In this document: one piece after another, positions 60,756-64,000 of the stretch | Layout: each line of letters starts with the position of its first letter | Numbering within the stretch: position 1 is the stretch's first letter | Assembly: GCA_964478025.1 (NCBI GenBank) | Contig: CAYZGK010000001.1 | Span: forward strand, 62,001 to 126,000 | DNA: 64,000 nt | From: UBA3700 sp964478025 | GTDB lineage: Bacteria; Bacillota; Clostridia; Christensenellales; UBA3700 | Direction of reading: 5' to 3' | Translations under genes and position numbers: made by a program | The notes under the pieces: model-generated | Databases searched by the model: none | What the model saw: the letters and a program-made list of their open reading frames with translations, nothing else | Told to the model about the DNA's origin: nothing

Positions 60756-61912
60756 TGCAAGAGTATATATTTGATAATAATGTGAAATTATTAGTTGGTG
60801 ATAGAGCAATATATAACTTGCCTTATGAACTTGCACAATTAAATTGCAAGAGAGTTCTACTTTTAAGTGATGAAATATCTTATAGAGTAGGTAACTGGAA
60901 CCATATTAAAAATATATTTAAATCACAAAATATAGAAATTAGTGCAACATATAGAAAAATACAAGATGTAGCTACAGATAAAGATTGCGAAAGAATTGCT
61001 ATAAATTATAAGGCAGGTAATTGTGATTGTATTATAGCAGTTGGTAAAAAGGCAGCAGTAATGGCAGCTAAAGGAGCAAAAATTCTTTTAACTGAAGATC
61101 AAAACTACATTTCCCACTATGCAACAGATGGTATAGATAATTTTGCTGTAAGAGACGTTCCTTTAATTGTTGTACCAACAAATCTTGCATCAGGCTTTGA
61201 AATAAGTAATTTTGTTAGAATAAGCGACCTTAAAAACAATAAAATCTATGAGTTTGATACAAAGTATGCTGAGAGTAATATTGTCGTTGTTGATTCTACT
61301 ATGACAGATACGCTGCCTCCAAAATCAATTGCAACATATGGACTATATGCTCTTGCTTTATCTATAGAATGCTTTGCTCAAGAAGATTCAACACTAATAT
61401 CTAAAATATATGCAGATGTTGCTATAAAACTTGTATTTGAATATTTAGAGAAAAGTATTTTGAAAAATGCTGAGAAAATGTATAGAACAAAAATTATGGA
61501 AGCAGTTGTGCTTGCAGGTGCTGCATACTCAATGCTAAGAAAGCATACATTAGCCGTAATATCTGATGTAATTTCAGATAGATACCATGCAAATTATTCT
61601 AATATTTTTGCAATTTTATTTAGACAATATTTAAAGAAACAAGAATTAGGTGAATCATTTGGTTATAGTTTAAATTCTATGATTTCTGAAAATGATTATG
61701 CATTAATTGAGAGAAATAAAAGATCAGAAAGGGCAATTTTTGCTATTGAAAGTTTATATGACAAAGTAAATGAATATGTAGATTTCAACTATAAGCTAAG
61801 TGATTTTAATATTCCAGAGGAAGATTTAGATGGAATTGCAAAAATTGTTTCAGAAAATTGTCAAGCCATGAAAGAGGAAGATATTTTAACTTTATTAAAT
61901 GAATCCTACTAA
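60755..61912 (+). CDS. Iron-alcohol-dehydrogenase paralogue lacking all metal ligands
   Basis: The 385-residue protein aligns with its neighbour through CIIAVGKKAAVMAAKG, VPTNLASGFEIS and the helical C-terminal half. The residues at the four ligand positions are Tyr198, Leu202, Ala267 and Tyr281, so metal-dependent catalysis is not expected. It may be a pseudoenzyme partner, for instance in a heteromer. It starts within the preceding stop codon (AAGGAG RBS) and ends overlapping queH by 14 bases. Confidence 0.85.
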   Translation: MQEYIFDNNVKLLVGDRAIYNLPYELAQLNCKRVLLLSDEISYRVGNWNHIKNIFKSQNIEISATYRKIQDVATDKDCERIAINYKAGNCDCIIAVGKKAAVMAAKGAKILLTEDQNYISHYATDGIDNFAVRDVPLIVVPTNLASGFEISNFVRISDLKNNKIYEFDTKYAESNIVVVDSTMTDTLPPKSIATYGLYALALSIECFAQEDSTLISKIYADVAIKLVFEYLEKSILKNAEKMYRTKIMEAVVLAGAAYSMLRKHTLAVISDVISDRYHANYSNIFAILFRQYLKKQELGESFGYSLNSMISENDYALIERNKRSERAIFAIESLYDKVNEYVDFNYKLSDFNIPEEDLDGIAKIVSENCQAMKEEDILTLLNESY

Positions 61913-62519
61913 TAGAAACTATCAACTAGAATTAGATAATATTTTAAAAAATTTGAAAGGAAGACCAAGCCTTCTTTTGCATGCTTGTTGTGCTCCTTGT
62001 TCTTCTTATTGCGTTGAATATTTAAGCAAGTATTTTGACATAACTTTATACTTTTATAATCCAAATATAGAATCAATAGAGGAATATAATAAAAGATATG
62101 GAGAATTTGTGAAAATTGTAAATAAGTTTCAAGGTGTAAAAACTGTTTATGAAAAGTATGACCAAAGTGAGTGGACTGAAAAAATAAAAGGGTTTGAAAA
62201 TTGCAAAGAAGGTGGAGATAGATGCACTATTTGCTATAGACTAAGACTTGAAAAAGCTATGGAGTATGCAATTGAAAATAATTTCAATTATTTTGCATCA
62301 ACTCTTTCTATATCTCCATATAAAAATGCAAAAAAATTAAATGATATTGGTGAAGAAATTTCAAAAAATAAGGAAATTTTATACTTAGTTAACGATTTTA
62401 AGAAAAAAGGTGGATATTTAAGATCAATTCAATTATCAAAAGAGTTAAATTTATATAGACAAAATTATTGCGGGTGTGTATACTCTATGGGTGAAAAAAA
62501 TAAAATAAGTGAGGTTTAA
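61899..62519 (+). CDS. queH: Epoxyqueuosine reductase QueH
   Basis: The 206-residue protein has the QueH (DUF208) cysteine pattern: HACCAPCSSYC near residues 28-38, CTICYRLRLEKA and QNYCGCVYS. QueH performs the last step of queuosine synthesis, reducing epoxyqueuosine in tRNA, and replaces QueG in many anaerobes. It overlaps the alcohol-dehydrogenase paralogue by 14 bases. RBS is poor, so coupling is likely. Confidence 0.95.
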   Translation: MNPTNRNYQLELDNILKNLKGRPSLLLHACCAPCSSYCVEYLSKYFDITLYFYNPNIESIEEYNKRYGEFVKIVNKFQGVKTVYEKYDQSEWTEKIKGFENCKEGGDRCTICYRLRLEKAMEYAIENNFNYFASTLSISPYKNAKKLNDIGEEISKNKEILYLVNDFKKKGGYLRSIQLSKELNLYRQNYCGCVYSMGEKNKISEV

Positions 62520-62522
62520 TTT

Positions 62523-63251
62523 ATGCCAACACGTCAAGAATTAAAAGAACAATCAAAGAAGTTAGTAGATGGTAAAATAGGGGTAACCTTTTTACCACTT
62601 TTGGTCTATGCAGTAATCTCTGCTGCCATTTCTGGCATTTTGGGCTCTGCATCAACATGGGTAATTTGGATAGGTGCTTTACTTAGTGTAATAGTAGCAT
62701 ATGGATTTTATGTATGGGAATTTAATTACATAAGAAAAGGTGAAACAGCGCTTGTCGGAATGTTTACTCCAATGAAGGATATTGAAAAGTTAATCAGTTA
62801 TTTTGGAGCATCTGTACTTTCAACTTTAATAATACTTGTAGGCTGCTTAGTAATTGTACCTGGAGTTATCCTAGCTTATGCATATGCAATGGTACCTTTC
62901 TTAATGGCAGATCCTGAAAATACTTCAAAAAGAGGAATCGTAGATAATCTAAAATTAAGTAGAGATATGATGAAAGGCCATAAATGGGAATTATTTGTAT
63001 TAGAAATAAGTTTCATCGGTTGGGAATTATTAATAATATTAACATGTGGTATCCTATCTATTTGGAAGCAACAATATATTAACTTTACAATATTCTTATA
63101 TTACGAAAACTTAAAGAAAGAATACGAATTAAATCACCCAGGAACATTCCCAGAACTTGAAATTAAGCATGAGGAAGATGGCGAAGTTGTAGATGCAGAA
63201 GCTGTAAATAATACAGAAGATAATGTAGAAGATGTATTTACAAAAGAATAA
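62523..63251 (+). CDS. DUF975 family integral membrane protein
   Basis: The 242-residue protein has about four to five membrane helices, with the characteristic N-terminal TRQELKEQSKKLV and internal Gly/Val rich helices, and a SRDMMKGHKWELFVLEISF segment typical of DUF975. Its C-terminus is acidic. RBS GAGG is 7 bp before the ATG. Function unknown. Confidence 0.88.
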   Translation: MPTRQELKEQSKKLVDGKIGVTFLPLLVYAVISAAISGILGSASTWVIWIGALLSVIVAYGFYVWEFNYIRKGETALVGMFTPMKDIEKLISYFGASVLSTLIILVGCLVIVPGVILAYAYAMVPFLMADPENTSKRGIVDNLKLSRDMMKGHKWELFVLEISFIGWELLIILTCGILSIWKQQYINFTIFLYYENLKKEYELNHPGTFPELEIKHEEDGEVVDAEAVNNTEDNVEDVFTKE

Positions 63252-63277
63252 TAAAATTAAAAAATAAGTTTAAAAAA

Positions 63278-63311
63278 TAGCAGTCATTTAAAAGTGGCTG
63301 CTAATTTTTTT
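63278..63311 (+). terminator. Terminator after the DUF975 gene
   Basis: TAGCAGTCA (63278-63286) pairs with TGGCTGCTA (63295-63303) with one G-U pair, followed by T's at 63306-63311. Confidence 0.85.
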
Positions 63312-63324
63312 ATATTGTGCTTTA

Positions 63325-64000
63325 TTATTTAGTTTTAGTAGGTTTTGAAGATTTTAACATATCCATTTCAGCTATCTTAGGAACTAATGTTGTAACTAAT
63401 TCAAAGCCTTGCTCTAGTGCGTCCATTTTTAAGTTAGCAACAGTATCTTTATTTGTGTGGTAATAATCTGTAGGTTTTGTACTTTGACCAGATAGTGTAA
63501 CTGTTTTAACGCCAGCTCTATAGAACGATGTAGAGTCACATCCGCCCGCTGGATTTGTAAATTTAATAGGGTTTTCTATTCCTAATTCTTCCATGGTTTT
63601 AAGAGATAAATCAACTAATTCTTTATCAAAATGTGATCCCATCCATCTATCTCCTTCTATAACATTAAAGGAATCTTTATCTCTAAATGAATCAAGATTT
63701 AATACATAGTAATGGTCATTAAATTCTTTTTTATGAACTTTACAAAATTCCTTAGAACCTTTAAGGCCAGCTTCTTCGCTTCCAAATGCAACACACATTA
63801 ATCTTGTGTTTTTTGGCATACTTTCAGGATGTTCTTTAAAATATTTTAGACATACTAAAGATAATGCAACTCCTGACATATTATCCATAGCGCCAGGACA
63901 TGCTGTTTCTTTATCTAATGTTAAAAATTGTGTTAACCAAAAACATCCTGGAACAGATAAAAGTGGGAGTAACATCATGATTAAGTTTCCTACATTTTCA
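63325..64000 (-). CDS. M28-family zinc peptidase, C-terminal part (gene continues beyond the window)
   Basis: The frame is open to the right edge, giving about 225 residues of the C-terminal half. CPGAMDNMSG has the metal Asp and FGSEEAG has the catalytic/metal glutamates; NLDSF and YHTNKDT supply further metal residues. This is the M28 (aminopeptidase Y-type) pattern. The region upstream of the GAMDN block, including the first His ligand, lies outside the window. The hydrophobic LIMMLLPLL before it is internal, not a start. Confidence 0.85.
   Translation of the reverse strand, partial: ENVGNLIMMLLPLLSVPGCFWLTQFLTLDKETACPGAMDNMSGVALSLVCLKYFKEHPESMPKNTRLMCVAFGSEEAGLKGSKEFCKVHKKEFNDHYYVLNLDSFRDKDSFNVIEGDRWMGSHFDKELVDLSLKTMEELGIENPIKFTNPAGGCDSTSFYRAGVKTVTLSGQSTKPTDYYHTNKDTVANLKMDALEQGFELVTTLVPKIAEMDMLKSSKPTKTK

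Noticed and set aside
60371..60760. 129-codon minus-strand ORF inside the alcohol dehydrogenase gene
   Set aside because: Shadow frame of a gene with intact family motifs.

Overview
The window is very AT-rich DNA from a low-GC Gram-positive-type bacterium, most likely an uncultured anaerobic Bacillota (Clostridia-like) member. The evidence is strong Shine-Dalgarno sites, canonical TTGACA/TATAAT promoters, a cysteine T-box riboswitch, an oxygen-sensitive ribonucleotide reductase (NrdD/NrdG), an anaerobic sulfatase maturase, PlsY, and queuosine synthesis through QueH. Species cannot be named from sequence alone. Most of the window is chromosomal housekeeping and envelope genes; there is no prophage, IS element, CRISPR array or rRNA operon.

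Layout. 1-3.9 kb: the end of a membrane protein, an MBOAT O-acyltransferase and two tandem SGNH-type partners (surface polysaccharide acylation). 3.9-15.5 kb: rRNA methyltransferase, aminotransferase, a 2151-residue subtilisin/LRR surface protein, aldose epimerase, Mrp ATPase and a PflX-like radical SAM enzyme. 15.5-17.3 kb: a 43-residue acidic micro-ORF and AAA ATPase/DUF4143 gene 1. 17.3-24 kb: plsY, ychF, argS, then a T-box-controlled cysE-cysS-rsmI operon. 24-28.6 kb: a variable stretch with tRNA-Val, a small Cys-rich membrane protein, DUF4143 gene 2, an AlbA_2/ATPase/wHTH regulator and tRNA-Glu. 28.7-33.8 kb: Ppx/GppA, tRNA-fMet and tRNA-Met, a GPH sugar symporter, and malate dehydrogenase plus malic enzyme. 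33.8-37.4 kb (minus): an archaeal-type ATPase, a membrane protein and a DUF2804 protein. 37.5-43 kb: trmB, an MFS carrier, NrdR-controlled nrdD-nrdG and small genes. 43-49 kb: a lipoprotein, a membrane sulfatase with its maturase, two possible immunity-like proteins and tRNA-Arg. 49-57.4 kb: a TrmN6-like methylase, a two-component system, a HipA-like kinase, and a TetR repressor divergent from an ABC exporter. 57.4-64 kb: DUF4143 gene 3, an SCP2-like protein with two iron-alcohol-dehydrogenase paralogues, queH, a DUF975 protein and part of an M28 peptidase.

The most interesting pattern is shared by five scattered loci. Each P-loop ATPase gene (three DUF4143, one ATPase_2/DUF234) and the AlbA_2 regulator is preceded by its own promoter-proximal array of short repeats, unrelated in sequence between loci. 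Two arrays have an exact 33-bp period, one has 33-34 bp, one 15 bp and one 21 bp. In at least three loci the repeats overlap a recognisable promoter. In the AlbA_2 gene the promoter repeat recurs as its reverse complement inside the gene's own coding sequence. This suggests a family of dedicated, separately evolving autoregulatory switches for these genes, whose cellular role is unknown.

Other points of interest are four genes whose start codon lies exactly 6 nt after a perfect -10 box (predicted leaderless mRNAs) and a tandem alcohol-dehydrogenase pair in which the second copy has lost all four metal ligands.
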